A stretch of 64,000 nt of DNA, from positions 4,872,501 through 4,936,500 of the forward strand of contig NZ_CP029189.1 in NCBI RefSeq assembly GCF_008642275.1, read 5' to 3'. Position 1 is the stretch's first letter; each line of letters begins with the position of its first letter. Shown one piece after another: positions 15,452-23,379 of this stretch. The notes under the pieces were generated by a model. That model was given only the letters and a program-made list of their open reading frames with translations. It was not told the origin of the DNA and did not search any database. The DNA comes from Streptomyces venezuelae. GTDB lineage: Bacteria; Actinomycetota; Actinomycetes; Streptomycetales; Streptomycetaceae. Made by a program: the position numbers and the translations under genes.

Positions 15452-17124
15452 CGCACGCACTGGTGGAGGTCACCGGCCTCGTCGTCGACTTCCCGGTCGG
15501 CGGATCGGGGGAGCGCCTACGGGCCGTGGACGGGGTCTCCTTCACCCTGGAGGCGGGCCGCGCCCTCGGCATCGTGGGCGAGTCCGGCAGCGGCAAGTCC
15601 ACCGTGGCCGCGGCCCTGCTGGGCCTGCACCGCGGTACGGGCGCCCGCCTCGGCGGCACCGTCCGGGTCGGCGGCACGGACGTGGCCACGGCCTCGCCGG
15701 CCGAACTGCGCCGACTGCGCGGCGGAACCGCCGCCATGGTCTTCCAGGACCCGCTGAGCTCCCTGGACCCGTACCAGGCCATCGGCGACCAGATCGCCGA
15801 GGTCCACCGGATCCACGCGGACGTCTCCCGGCGGGCCGCCCGGGCCCGCGCCGTCGAGGTCCTCGACCGGGTGGGCATCCCGGACGCGGCACGCCGCTCC
15901 CGGGCGAGGCCGCACGAGTTCAGCGGCGGCATGCGGCAACGGGCCCTGATCGCGATGGCACTCGCGTGCGAGCCGCGGCTGCTGATCGCCGACGAGCCGA
16001 CCACCGCCCTGGACGTCACCGTGCAGGCACAGATACTCGACCTGCTGCACGGGCTGCGCGAGGAGCGCGGGCTCGGCCTGCTGCTGGTCACCCACGACGT
16101 GGGGGTGGCGGCGGAGAGCGTGGACGAGGTGCTGGTGATGCGGGGTGGCTCCGCCGTTGAGCGGGGTCCGGTGGCTTCCGTGCTGGCCGCACCGGCGGAG
16201 CCGTATACGCGTGCGCTGCTGGCCGCCGTACCGAGGCTGGACGCGCCGCGCCACTCCCGGGGCTCCGCCCCGGACCCCGCGCCTCGAACGCCGGCGGGGC
16301 TGGGAGAGTCCCCGGCGGGGCAGGAACCGGCGGACGTGCCCGTCGTCGAAGCCGTCTCCCTGCGGCGGGAGTTCGGGCGGGGCCGGCGCAAGGTCGCCGC
16401 CGTCGCCGGGGTGTCCCTCGCCGTCCACGCGGGCGAGACCCTCGGGATCGTCGGCGAGAGCGGCTCCGGCAAGAGCACGCTCGGGCGGATGCTCGTCGGA
16501 CTGCTGGAGCCCGGCTCCGGGCAGGTACGCCGCGACGGCGTCCCGGTCACCGGCATCGCGAGCGGCGTGCAGATGGTCTTCCAGGACCCGGTGGCCTCCC
16601 TCAACCCGCGCCGCAGCATCGGGGAGTCCATCGCCGACCCGCTGCGCGCGGCCGGGGAACGCGACGAGGCGGCCGTCCGGGCCCGGGTGCAGGAGCTGCT
16701 GCTGCGCGTCGGGCTGGAGGCCGGGCACCACGACCGCTACCCGCACGAGTTCAGCGGTGGCCAGCGCCAGCGGGTCGGCATCGCGCGGGCGCTCGCCCCC
16801 CGCCCCCGGCTGATCGTCTGCGACGAGCCGGTGTCCGCCCTCGACGTGACCACCCAGGCGCAGGTCACCGCCCTGCTGGCGGAGCTCCAGCGGGAGCTGG
16901 GCATCGCGCTGGTCTTCATCGCGCACGACTTGGCGGTGGTCCGGCAGGTCAGTGACCGGGTGGCCGTCATGCGGGCCGGGGAGATCGTCGAGGAAGGTCC
17001 CGTGGACGAGGTCTACGACCGCCCCGCCCACCCCTACACCCGGCAGCTGCTGGCCGCCGTACCGGCCCTGGACCCCGCGCTGGCGGCCGGCCGCCGCAGG
17101 ACGCGGCAGGAGGTCCTCGCGTAG
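15448..17124 (+). CDS. Fused dual ABC ATPase (OppD-OppF in one chain)
   Basis: A 558-residue protein with two complete ABC nucleotide-binding domains. The first (about 1-265) has Walker A GESGSGKST, signature SGGMRQR and Walker B LLIADEPTT. The second (about 300-555) has Walker A GESGSGKST, signature SGGQRQR and Walker B LIVCDEPVS. The ATG at 15448 overlaps the permease stop; upstream in-frame sequence belongs to the permease gene in another frame. The ~35-residue linker between domains (RGSAPDPAPRTPAGLG region) is encoded by a copy of a Streptomyces dispersed repeat (16257-16303). One chain can supply both ATPase sites. Confidence 0.93.
   Translation: MTHALVEVTGLVVDFPVGGSGERLRAVDGVSFTLEAGRALGIVGESGSGKSTVAAALLGLHRGTGARLGGTVRVGGTDVATASPAELRRLRGGTAAMVFQDPLSSLDPYQAIGDQIAEVHRIHADVSRRAARARAVEVLDRVGIPDAARRSRARPHEFSGGMRQRALIAMALACEPRLLIADEPTTALDVTVQAQILDLLHGLREERGLGLLLVTHDVGVAAESVDEVLVMRGGSAVERGPVASVLAAPAEPYTRALLAAVPRLDAPRHSRGSAPDPAPRTPAGLGESPAGQEPADVPVVEAVSLRREFGRGRRKVAAVAGVSLAVHAGETLGIVGESGSGKSTLGRMLVGLLEPGSGQVRRDGVPVTGIASGVQMVFQDPVASLNPRRSIGESIADPLRAAGERDEAAVRARVQELLLRVGLEAGHHDRYPHEFSGGQRQRVGIARALAPRPRLIVCDEPVSALDVTTQAQVTALLAELQRELGIALVFIAHDLAVVRQVSDRVAVMRAGEIVEEGPVDEVYDRPAHPYTRQLLAAVPALDPALAAGRRRTRQEVLA
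16257..16303 (+). repeat. Dispersed REP-like repeat, copy A (inside the ATPase linker)
   Basis: Two adjacent small palindromes: GGGGCTCCGCCCC, then CGCCTCGAACGCCGGCGGGG. The same two-part sequence occurs at 19017-19062 (inverted), 19138-19169 (second half) and 26378-26415 (inverted, diverged). Here it is in frame and forms the linker between two ABC domains. Confidence 0.75.
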
Positions 17125-17216
17125 CGCGGCGCCGGCGGCCCGGGCCCGTCCCGAGGCTGTACTTCTAGCGTGCTCGAACGCGAACCGTACGGGAAAGTTA
17201 CGACTCTTCACCCCTT

Positions 17217-17254
17217 CCGGTGGCGCGACGGACAACCGTCCGTCGCGCCACCGG
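17217..17254 (+). terminator. 16-bp perfect hairpin after the opp operon
   Basis: Positions 17217-17232 are perfectly complementary to 17239-17254 with a 6-nt loop (CAACCG). It lies about 90 nt past the ATPase stop and 70 nt before the glycosyltransferase start. There is no T-run, so it could instead be a leader structure of the next operon. Confidence 0.6.
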
Positions 17255-17324
17255 CGTATCCGCTTGAGTTCTCCCGCGGCGGGTCGCCTGACCGAACGGC
17301 GACCGCCTGAACGGGAGATCGGGG

Positions 17325-18953
17325 GTGCCACTCGTGCGGATCGGACTGCTCACGGAAGGTGGTTATCCGTATGCGACGGGAGAGGCCAGGCTGTGGTGCG
17401 ACCGGCTCGTGCGCGGTCTCCCGCAGCACGAGTTCGAGATCTACGCACTGAGCCGCAGCGCCGAGCAGGAACGCGCCCGGGTGCCGCTGCCCGAGCACGT
17501 CACCCGGGTCCGGACGGCCCCCCTGTGGGCCCCCGCCGACGACGGACGGACCTACTCCCGACGGGAACGCCGCCGGTTCGCCGACTGCTTCAAGGAGCTG
17601 GTCCGCGGGATCTGCGCCGGCGAGCCGGAGCCCTTCGCGGCCGGGCTGTACGGGCTCGCCGGACTCGCCCGGGAACAGGGCGGGATGTACGCGGCCCTGC
17701 GCTCCGAGTCCGCGGTGCGGGCCCTGGAGTCCGCCTGCCGGGCGCCGGGCGCCGCACGAACCGTACAGACCGCGCAGGTGGCCGACCTGCTGGAGTTCGT
17801 GGACGAACTGGAGGTCATGCTCCGGCCGTTGTCCCTCGACTGGTACGGGGAGGACACCCGGGGCGGCGGCGGTCTCGGCGGGACCGACATCTGTCACGCG
17901 GCCGCGGGCGGCGTGGCCGCACTCCCCGGACTCCTGGCCAAACGCTTCTTCGGGGTCCCGCTGCTGGTCACCGAGTACGGGGTCCAGCTCCGGGCCCACT
18001 ACCTGTCCCAGCTCGACACCCGCGGCGAGCGGGAGACCCGCCCCGCCGTACGGGCCCTGCTCACGGCCTTCCAGCTGCGGCTGGCCACCGAGATCTACGC
18101 CCGGGCCGACTTCCTGACCCCCGGGAACGCGCACGCCCGGCGCTGGCAGGAGCGGTGCGGGGCCTCCCGGGAACGGCTGAGGACCGTCTACCCCGGCATG
18201 GAGGCGGACCGATTCACCACCGTCGGCGAGGCCCCCGACCGCGGGGACCCCGACACGCTGGTGTGGGTCGGCCGGATAGAGCCCGCCAAGGACCTCATCG
18301 CCCTGCTGCACGCCTTCGCCGAAGTCCGCCGGGCCGAGCCCGGCACCCGGCTGCGGATCTTTGCCACGGCCGAGGCTCCCGGCTACCTCGCCGACTGCCG
18401 CTCCCTGGCCGCCCAGCTCTTCCCCGACGAGGCCGCCGACTCGGTCACGGCCGGGGAGAACCCGGTCACCTTCGAGGAGATCGGCGGACCCGACGCCCCC
18501 ACCACCGCCGACGCGTACGGCTCCGGGCGCGTCGTCGTCCTGTCCTCCGTGATCGAGGGCTTCCCCGTCACCCTCGCCGAGGCGATGCTCTGCGGGCGCG
18601 CCACCGTCTCCACCGACGTGGGCGCGGTCTGCGAGGTCATCGGGGGCACCGGGCTCGTCGTCCCGCCGCGCAACCCCCGCGCGCTCGCCGAGGCCTGCCT
18701 GTCCCTGCTGCAGGACCCCGAGCGCGCGCAGCGGCTCGGCGCCGCCGCCCGGGCGCGGGCCCTGGAGCTGTTCACCGTCGAGCAGAACGTGGCCGCCTTC
18801 GAGGAGATCTACCTGCGGCTGCTGGCCAAGGGCTCCGTACGGCCCGGCGGCGAGATCCCCTTCGCCCGGCCCCCGGAGGCCAGGGTGCCGGGCCACTGGA
18901 CCAGCCCGACCTGGGCTCCCGCCCCGGAGCCGTCCTCGGAGGCCGCCGTATGA
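17325..18953 (+). CDS. PelF-like glycosyltransferase (DUF3492, GT4)
   Basis: A 542-residue cytoplasmic glycosyltransferase. The N-terminal DUF3492 region (LLTEGGYPYATGEARLW, then FFGVPLLVTEYGVQLRAHYL near 215-235) and the C-terminal GT-B domain (VWVGRIEPAKDLIALLHAF near 310; VIEGFPVTLAEAMLCGRA near 408, with the retaining E-x7-E motif) match PelF, which polymerises N-acetylhexosamine into Pel exopolysaccharide from UDP-sugars. GTG at 17325 follows GGGAGA; a GTG nine bases later, giving MRIGLLTEGG, is equally plausible. The next gene overlaps its stop (ATGA). The block continues with a membrane protein, a sugar epimerase and a Spherulin-4-type hydrolase. The product polymer is inferred, not known. 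Confidence 0.85.
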   Translation: MPLVRIGLLTEGGYPYATGEARLWCDRLVRGLPQHEFEIYALSRSAEQERARVPLPEHVTRVRTAPLWAPADDGRTYSRRERRRFADCFKELVRGICAGEPEPFAAGLYGLAGLAREQGGMYAALRSESAVRALESACRAPGAARTVQTAQVADLLEFVDELEVMLRPLSLDWYGEDTRGGGGLGGTDICHAAAGGVAALPGLLAKRFFGVPLLVTEYGVQLRAHYLSQLDTRGERETRPAVRALLTAFQLRLATEIYARADFLTPGNAHARRWQERCGASRERLRTVYPGMEADRFTTVGEAPDRGDPDTLVWVGRIEPAKDLIALLHAFAEVRRAEPGTRLRIFATAEAPGYLADCRSLAAQLFPDEAADSVTAGENPVTFEEIGGPDAPTTADAYGSGRVVVLSSVIEGFPVTLAEAMLCGRATVSTDVGAVCEVIGGTGLVVPPRNPRALAEACLSLLQDPERAQRLGAAARARALELFTVEQNVAAFEEIYLRLLAKGSVRPGGEIPFARPPEARVPGHWTSPTWAPAPEPSSEAAV

Positions 18954-20224
18954 CCACCGCCGACCCCCGACTCCCGGCTTCTTCAGACCCGACGGCGGCA
19001 TTCTCCGCCCCGTTCTCAGCCTCGCCGGCCTTTGAGACGCGGGGTCCGGGGCGGAGCCCCGGCAGCGGTGCCGCAGACGTGATGCCGACGTCCCGTGTAC
19101 GGTCCGGCGCGGCGCCGTTACCAGGGGCGCTGCCAACGGACCCCCGCGCCTCGAACGCCGGCGAGGCCGAAGCCGCACAGCGCGGGAGCGGGATCGCCAT
19201 CGGCGGGGCCGGGACGGGTGCGCGGCCGGTCCGGCGGCGGGGCGGCGGGGATCCCGTCAAGGCCCTGCTGCACCGGCACCGGGAGCTGTGCGAGCGCGCG
19301 GTGGACCCCCTGGAGATCGCCGCCGGGCTGGAGGCCCACGGCATCACCGACCGCACCGCCGCGCGGTTCCGGCACCGGGACGTCTTCTCGCTCGCCGAGG
19401 AGCTGTACGCGCGCAGCCCCCACGAGGAGGTCACCGCCGCCGCGCCCACCCTGGGCCCGGCCGGCCCCGCCGCGTTCCGCGGCTTCGGCTACGCCCTGCT
19501 GCCCGCCGCCCTCGCCTGCGCCGCGGCCGCCGCCGGGCAGGCGTGGGCCGGGGCCGCCGCCGTGGCCGCCGTCGCCGCCGCCCTCGTCCTGCCCGGGCGG
19601 CCCGCCGGGGGCCGGTTCCCCTACGTGGCGCACGTACTGGCCGCGGCCGTCGCCGGCTGGGCCGTCTACCGGCACGGCACCGCCCTCGCCGTCGGCCTCG
19701 CGCTGGCCGTCGTACCCGGGCACCTGGCCGCCGTCGCCTTCGCCGCCGGGGCGCGGGCCCGGCTCGACGCCAGCCGGGGCCTGGAGGACTTCGCGGACCG
19801 GGCACGTCCGCTGCTGCTGGCGGCCGTCGCCCTGTTCACCGGGGCCGCCGCCGCGGCCGCCGTGCTCGCCGGGACGCCGCTCCCGGTGGCCGTGCCCCTC
19901 GCGCTGCTGCTCTTCCTGACCCGGCTCCTGCTGCGGCACGGAGCGCACCGCGTACCCGTCGGCGCGGCCCTCGCCCTCGCCCTGGTCCCCGTCCCGGAGG
20001 CGGCCCTCGCCGCCGCGCCGCGGCCGGACTCCTCGTGCACGCCGTACTCGCCCTGGCCCGCGCCTCCGCGCATGCGCGGCCCTGACGTCCGCCGGACGTC
20101 CCCAGACCTTCGGAGCCGACGCCGAGGCGCTTTGCCCGTACCCCGCCCCACCCACCCGTCCATCCGTCCGCAAGGAGAAACAGACATGACCGGCCAGCCA
20201 ACCAACCAAGGGGTCACGCGATGA
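18950..20224 (+). CDS. Multi-pass membrane protein of the polysaccharide block (possible frameshift)
   Basis: 424 residues as an open frame. The first ~90 residues are low complexity and partly encoded by two repeat copies (19017-19062, 19138-19169). A soluble stretch follows (ALLHRHRELCERAVDP to FSLAEELYARSP, about 105-160), then about seven hydrophobic helices (175-360). After about 20030 the frame turns into unlikely sequence with low GC3, while the -1 frame reads AGLLVHAVLALARASAHARP and stops at 20083-20085, a much better end for a membrane protein. A 1-nt frameshift or sequence error near 20020-20040 is therefore likely. It overlaps the glycosyltransferase by 4 nt. It may act in polymer export or synthesis; it is not recognisably PelG. 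Confidence 0.65.
   Translation: MTTADPRLPASSDPTAAFSAPFSASPAFETRGPGRSPGSGAADVMPTSRVRSGAAPLPGALPTDPRASNAGEAEAAQRGSGIAIGGAGTGARPVRRRGGGDPVKALLHRHRELCERAVDPLEIAAGLEAHGITDRTAARFRHRDVFSLAEELYARSPHEEVTAAAPTLGPAGPAAFRGFGYALLPAALACAAAAAGQAWAGAAAVAAVAAALVLPGRPAGGRFPYVAHVLAAAVAGWAVYRHGTALAVGLALAVVPGHLAAVAFAAGARARLDASRGLEDFADRARPLLLAAVALFTGAAAAAAVLAGTPLPVAVPLALLLFLTRLLLRHGAHRVPVGAALALALVPVPEAALAAAPRPDSSCTPYSPWPAPPRMRGPDVRRTSPDLRSRRRGALPVPRPTHPSIRPQGETDMTGQPTNQGVTR
19017..19062 (-). repeat. Dispersed REP-like repeat, copy B1 (inverted)
   Basis: Reverse complement of the two-palindrome unit seen at 16257-16303, with a few base changes. It lies in the low-complexity 5' part of the membrane protein gene and points towards copy B2, 75 bp away. 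Confidence 0.7.
19138..19169 (+). repeat. Dispersed REP-like repeat, copy B2 (second half)
   Basis: ACCCCCGCGCCTCGAACGCC and the following GGCGAGGC match the second half of the unit at 16257-16303 in direct orientation. Together with B1 it brackets 75 bp of coding sequence as an inverted pair. Confidence 0.7.
20186..20224 (+). CDS. 12-codon mini-cistron before the epimerase gene
   Basis: A very short frame (MTGQPTNQGVTR) with an excellent ribosome binding site, AAGGAG at 20172-20177, 8 nt before its ATG. Its TGA overlaps the ATG of the epimerase (ATGA). The epimerase has no binding site of its own, so ribosomes loaded here probably deliver it by translational coupling. It is in frame with the preceding membrane-protein reading frame and would be absorbed into it if that gene is not frameshifted. 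Confidence 0.5.
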   Translation: MTGQPTNQGVTR

Positions 20225-21228
20225 GGGTGCTGCTGATCGGAGCCAACGGATACCTCGGCCGCTACGTCGCCGACCGGCTGCTCGCCGACCCCGCCGTCCA
20301 GCTCACCGCGCTCGGCCGCGGCGACGACGCCGACGTCCGCTTCGACCTCGCGACCGGCAGCCCCGGAGCGCTGACCCGCTTCCTCGACGCCGTCCACCCG
20401 GGCGTCGTCATCAACTGCGCCGGAGCCACCCGGGGCGGGGCCCGGGAACTCACCCGGCACAACACCGTCGCCGTCGCCACGATCTGCGAGTCCCTGCGCC
20501 GCAGCGGCTGCGGGGCCCGGCTCGTGCAGCTCGGCTGCGCCGCCGAGTACGGGCCCAGCCAGCCCGGATCGTCCACGGCCGAGGACGCCGTGCCGAGACC
20601 GGGCGGACCGTACGGCGTGAGCAAACTGGCCGCCACCGAGCTGGTCCTGGGCTCCGGGCTGGACGCCGTCGTCCTGCGGATCTTCTCGCCCGTCGGTCCC
20701 GGCACCCCCGCCGGCTCCCCGCTGGGCCGGCTCGCCGAGGCCATGCGGCGCGCGATGCAGGCGGGCGACGGCGAGCTGAAGCTCAGCGGGCTCGGCGTGC
20801 AGCGCGACTTCGTGGACGTACGGGACGTGGCCCGGGCCGTGCACGCCGCCTCGCTGTCCGCCGCCCAGGGTGTGGTCAACATCGGCACCGGCCGCGCGGT
20901 CCGGCTGCGCGACGCGGCCGCGGTCCTGGCCCGGGTCGCCGGGTACGGGGGCGCCCTGCACGAGCTGGACGTCCCGCACGGACCCCAGCAGGCGCACGGG
21001 CACCCCGGCCGCCCGGCCGGACTGGCCGGCATCGGATCCCCGCGTTCCGAGGCCACCGCCGAGCAGATGGCCGCCACGGCCCCGCAGCCGTACCCCTACC
21101 CGGACGGCTGCGGAGCCTGGCAGCAGGCGGATGTCCGTACGGCCCGGGACCGGCTCGGCTGGCGGCCCCGGATCAACCTGGAGGAATCCCTCGCGGACAT
21201 CTGGATGGAGGCGGCGTGCCGCATCTGA
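20221..21228 (+). CDS. NAD-dependent sugar epimerase/dehydratase
   Basis: A 335-residue extended short-chain dehydrogenase. The NAD-binding motif GANGYLG lies at residues 7-13, the catalytic Tyr and Lys in PYGVSKLAATE near 137-141, and a GalE-like VQRDFVDVRDVARA motif near 198. It probably interconverts or modifies a nucleotide sugar for the neighbouring PelF-like transferase, as PelX or Uge3 do for N-acetylgalactosamine polymers elsewhere. Translation is coupled to the mini-cistron upstream, and the hydrolase gene overlaps its end by 13 nt. The exact sugar is not readable from sequence. Confidence 0.88.
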   Translation: MRVLLIGANGYLGRYVADRLLADPAVQLTALGRGDDADVRFDLATGSPGALTRFLDAVHPGVVINCAGATRGGARELTRHNTVAVATICESLRRSGCGARLVQLGCAAEYGPSQPGSSTAEDAVPRPGGPYGVSKLAATELVLGSGLDAVVLRIFSPVGPGTPAGSPLGRLAEAMRRAMQAGDGELKLSGLGVQRDFVDVRDVARAVHAASLSAAQGVVNIGTGRAVRLRDAAAVLARVAGYGGALHELDVPHGPQQAHGHPGRPAGLAGIGSPRSEATAEQMAATAPQPYPYPDGCGAWQQADVRTARDRLGWRPRINLEESLADIWMEAACRI

Positions 21229-21971
21229 CGACGCCGCCCGGGGCCATGACCGCCGCCGCGACCGAGGCCGGCCGCCTCGGTCTCGGCATCCCCGGCTACG
21301 CGCACCCGCTGCTCGCCCCCGTCGAGTGGGCCGAGCTGACCCGGCCCGGCACCCCCTTGCACTGGGCCGTGCTGAACGTCGCGGACGGCCCGGGCGGCCG
21401 GCCCGACCCGCACTGCACGGAAGCGGCCGCGAGGCTGCGCCGGGCGGGCGGCATGATCCTCGGCCATCTCGCGATGCGAGACGGATCACGGTCCTTCGGT
21501 GAGCTGGTCTCCGACGCCCACCGCTTCCGCGACTGGTACGGGGTCGGCGGCTTCTACCTGGCCGGAACCCCGGCCGACAAGGCCGAACTGGCCTCGGTGA
21601 GCCGGGTCGTGGACTCCCTGCGAGGTCTCGGAGAGGACCTGCGGATCGTGCTCGGGCACGGCACGCATCCGTACGAGGGCTACGCGGAGGCCGCCGACCA
21701 GCTGGTCACCTTCTCCGGAGCCTGGTCCGACTACCGCTGGTCGCAGGTGGCCGAATGGACCGCGGACCATCCGGCGGAGCGGTTCTGCCACCTCGTCCAC
21801 GGGGTGCCGCGCGCACACCTGGAGGAGGCGATGCGGATCGCCCGCTGGCAGGGGGCGGGCACGATCTGGTTCACCGACCGGCTCGGGACGCGCGGCAGTG
21901 ACCCCTGGGCCTCCATGCCCGCGTACTGGGACGAAATCGTCTCACGGATCGGGACAGGTGTCTTGGAATGA
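21216..21971 (+). CDS. Spherulin-4-like glycoside hydrolase
   Basis: 251 residues. GIPGYAHPLLAPVEW near residue 24 and WAVLNVADGPG near 47 are typical of the Spherulin-4 family, whose characterised fungal member Sph3 (GH135) cleaves galactosaminogalactan. No signal peptide is seen, so it would act inside the cell or leave by another route. The strand that in relatives, as I recall, ends in an acidic residue (GxFxD-like) here reads GGFYLAG, so an active-site acid may be missing. The GTG start follows GGAG and overlaps the epimerase gene. It closes the four-gene polysaccharide block. Confidence 0.78.
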   Translation: MPHLTTPPGAMTAAATEAGRLGLGIPGYAHPLLAPVEWAELTRPGTPLHWAVLNVADGPGGRPDPHCTEAAARLRRAGGMILGHLAMRDGSRSFGELVSDAHRFRDWYGVGGFYLAGTPADKAELASVSRVVDSLRGLGEDLRIVLGHGTHPYEGYAEAADQLVTFSGAWSDYRWSQVAEWTADHPAERFCHLVHGVPRAHLEEAMRIARWQGAGTIWFTDRLGTRGSDPWASMPAYWDEIVSRIGTGVLE

Positions 21972-22056
21972 AGACGGCCGTGGCAGTGTTACGGAGAGAA
22001 CAACCATTCAGTTCGCTCCCTGCACCTGCGGGGATGCTCCCACCTCCGGAGTGCCC

Positions 22057-23235
22057 GTGTCGCTGCCACCGCTGGTCGAGCCAGCAGCTGAGCTCACCGT
22101 TGACGAGGTCCGTCGGTATTCGCGGCACCTGATCATCCCGGACGTCGGGATGGACGGCCAGAAGCGCCTGAAGAACGCCAAGGTGCTGGCCGTGGGTGCC
22201 GGCGGTCTCGGCTCGCCCGCCCTCATGTACCTCGCCGCGGCCGGTGTGGGCACGCTGGGCATCGTGGAGTTCGACGAGGTCGACGAGTCGAACCTGCAGC
22301 GCCAGATCATCCACAGCCAGGCGGACATCGGCCGCTCCAAGGCCGAGTCGGCCCGCGACAGCGTGCTGGGCATCAACCCGTACGTGAACGTGGTCCTTCA
22401 CGAAGAGCGGCTCGAAGCCGAGAACGTGATGGAGATCTTCAGCCAGTACGACCTCATCGTCGACGGCACGGACAACTTCGCCACGCGCTACCTGGTGAAC
22501 GACGCCTGCGTGCTGCTGAACAAGCCGTACGTGTGGGGCTCGATCTACCGCTTCGACGGCCAGGCCTCGGTCTTCTGGTCCGAGCACGGCCCCTGCTACC
22601 GCTGCCTCTACCCGGAGCCCCCGCCGCCGGGCATGGTCCCGAGCTGCGCCGAGGGCGGCGTGCTGGGCGTGCTCTGCGCGTCCATCGGGTCCATCCAGGT
22701 CACCGAGGCGATCAAGGTCCTCACGGGTGTCGGCGAGCCGCTGGTCGGCCGCCTGATGATCTACGACGCCCTGGAGATGCAGTACCGCCAGGTCAAGGTC
22801 CGCAAGGACCCCGACTGCGCGGTCTGCGGTCCGAACGCGACCGTCACCGAGCTCATCGACTACGAGGCCTTCTGCGGCGTCGTGTCGGAGGAGGCCCAGG
22901 AGGCGGCCGCCGGTTCGACGATCACTCCCAAGCAGCTCAAGGAGTGGATCGACACCGACGAGCCCATCGAGATCATCGACGTCCGCGAGGTCAACGAGTA
23001 CGAGATCGTCTCGATCCCGGGCGCGAAGCTGATCCCCAAGGGCGAGTTCCTGATGGGTACCGCCCTCCAGGACCTGCCGCAGGACAAGCGCATCGTCCTG
23101 CACTGCAAGACGGGTGTCCGCAGTGCGGAAGTCCTCGCGGTCCTGAAGTCCGCGGGCTTCGCGGACGCGGTGCACGTCGGCGGCGGCGTCATCGGCTGGG
23201 TCCACCAGATCGAGCCCGAGAAGCCGGTCTACTAG
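22057..23235 (+). CDS. moeZ: MoeZ/MoeB: adenylyltransferase-sulfurtransferase
   Basis: 392 residues, E1-like enzyme that adenylates and sulfurates the C-terminus of small sulfur-carrier proteins (MoaD, ThiS, CysO types). The ThiF domain (about 20-270) has the nucleotide motif GAGGLGSP near 47 and zinc Cys pairs CYRC and CAVC. A rhodanese domain (about 290-390) carries the persulfide Cys in HCKTGVRSAEV. The GTG at 22057 follows GGAG by 5 nt and gives the family start MSLPPLVEP; an earlier reading from 21898 runs through the previous gene. It is monocistronic, with a strong terminator after. Orthologue of M. tuberculosis Rv3206c (moeB1). Confidence 0.93.
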   Translation: MSLPPLVEPAAELTVDEVRRYSRHLIIPDVGMDGQKRLKNAKVLAVGAGGLGSPALMYLAAAGVGTLGIVEFDEVDESNLQRQIIHSQADIGRSKAESARDSVLGINPYVNVVLHEERLEAENVMEIFSQYDLIVDGTDNFATRYLVNDACVLLNKPYVWGSIYRFDGQASVFWSEHGPCYRCLYPEPPPPGMVPSCAEGGVLGVLCASIGSIQVTEAIKVLTGVGEPLVGRLMIYDALEMQYRQVKVRKDPDCAVCGPNATVTELIDYEAFCGVVSEEAQEAAAGSTITPKQLKEWIDTDEPIEIIDVREVNEYEIVSIPGAKLIPKGEFLMGTALQDLPQDKRIVLHCKTGVRSAEVLAVLKSAGFADAVHVGGGVIGWVHQIEPEKPVY

Positions 23236-23236
23236 A

Positions 23237-23264
23237 CCGGACGCCGGACGCCGGACGCCGGACG
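23237..23264. repeat. 7-bp tandem repeat, four copies
   Basis: CCGGACG repeated four times exactly, immediately after the moeZ stop codon and before its terminator. No coding role. Confidence 0.85.
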
Positions 23265-23284
23265 CCGGGCCCACCCGCTGTGAC

Positions 23285-23326
23285 CCGAAGGGGCCGCACC
23301 TCGATCGCGAGGTGCGGCCCCTTCGG
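23285..23326. terminator. 19-bp perfect hairpin terminator
   Basis: Positions 23285-23303 pair perfectly with 23308-23326 around ATCG. It sits between convergent moeZ and the S33 peptidase gene and could serve both. Confidence 0.8.
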
Positions 23327-23379
23327 CGTGCGCGACTTCGGACCCGGGCCAGGACCCGGACCCCGGGCCGCGGACCGGA

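Noticed and set aside
21898..22056. Longer MoeZ start overlapping the Spherulin-4-like gene
   Set aside because: The GTG at 22057 has a well-placed GGAG and gives the family N-terminus.
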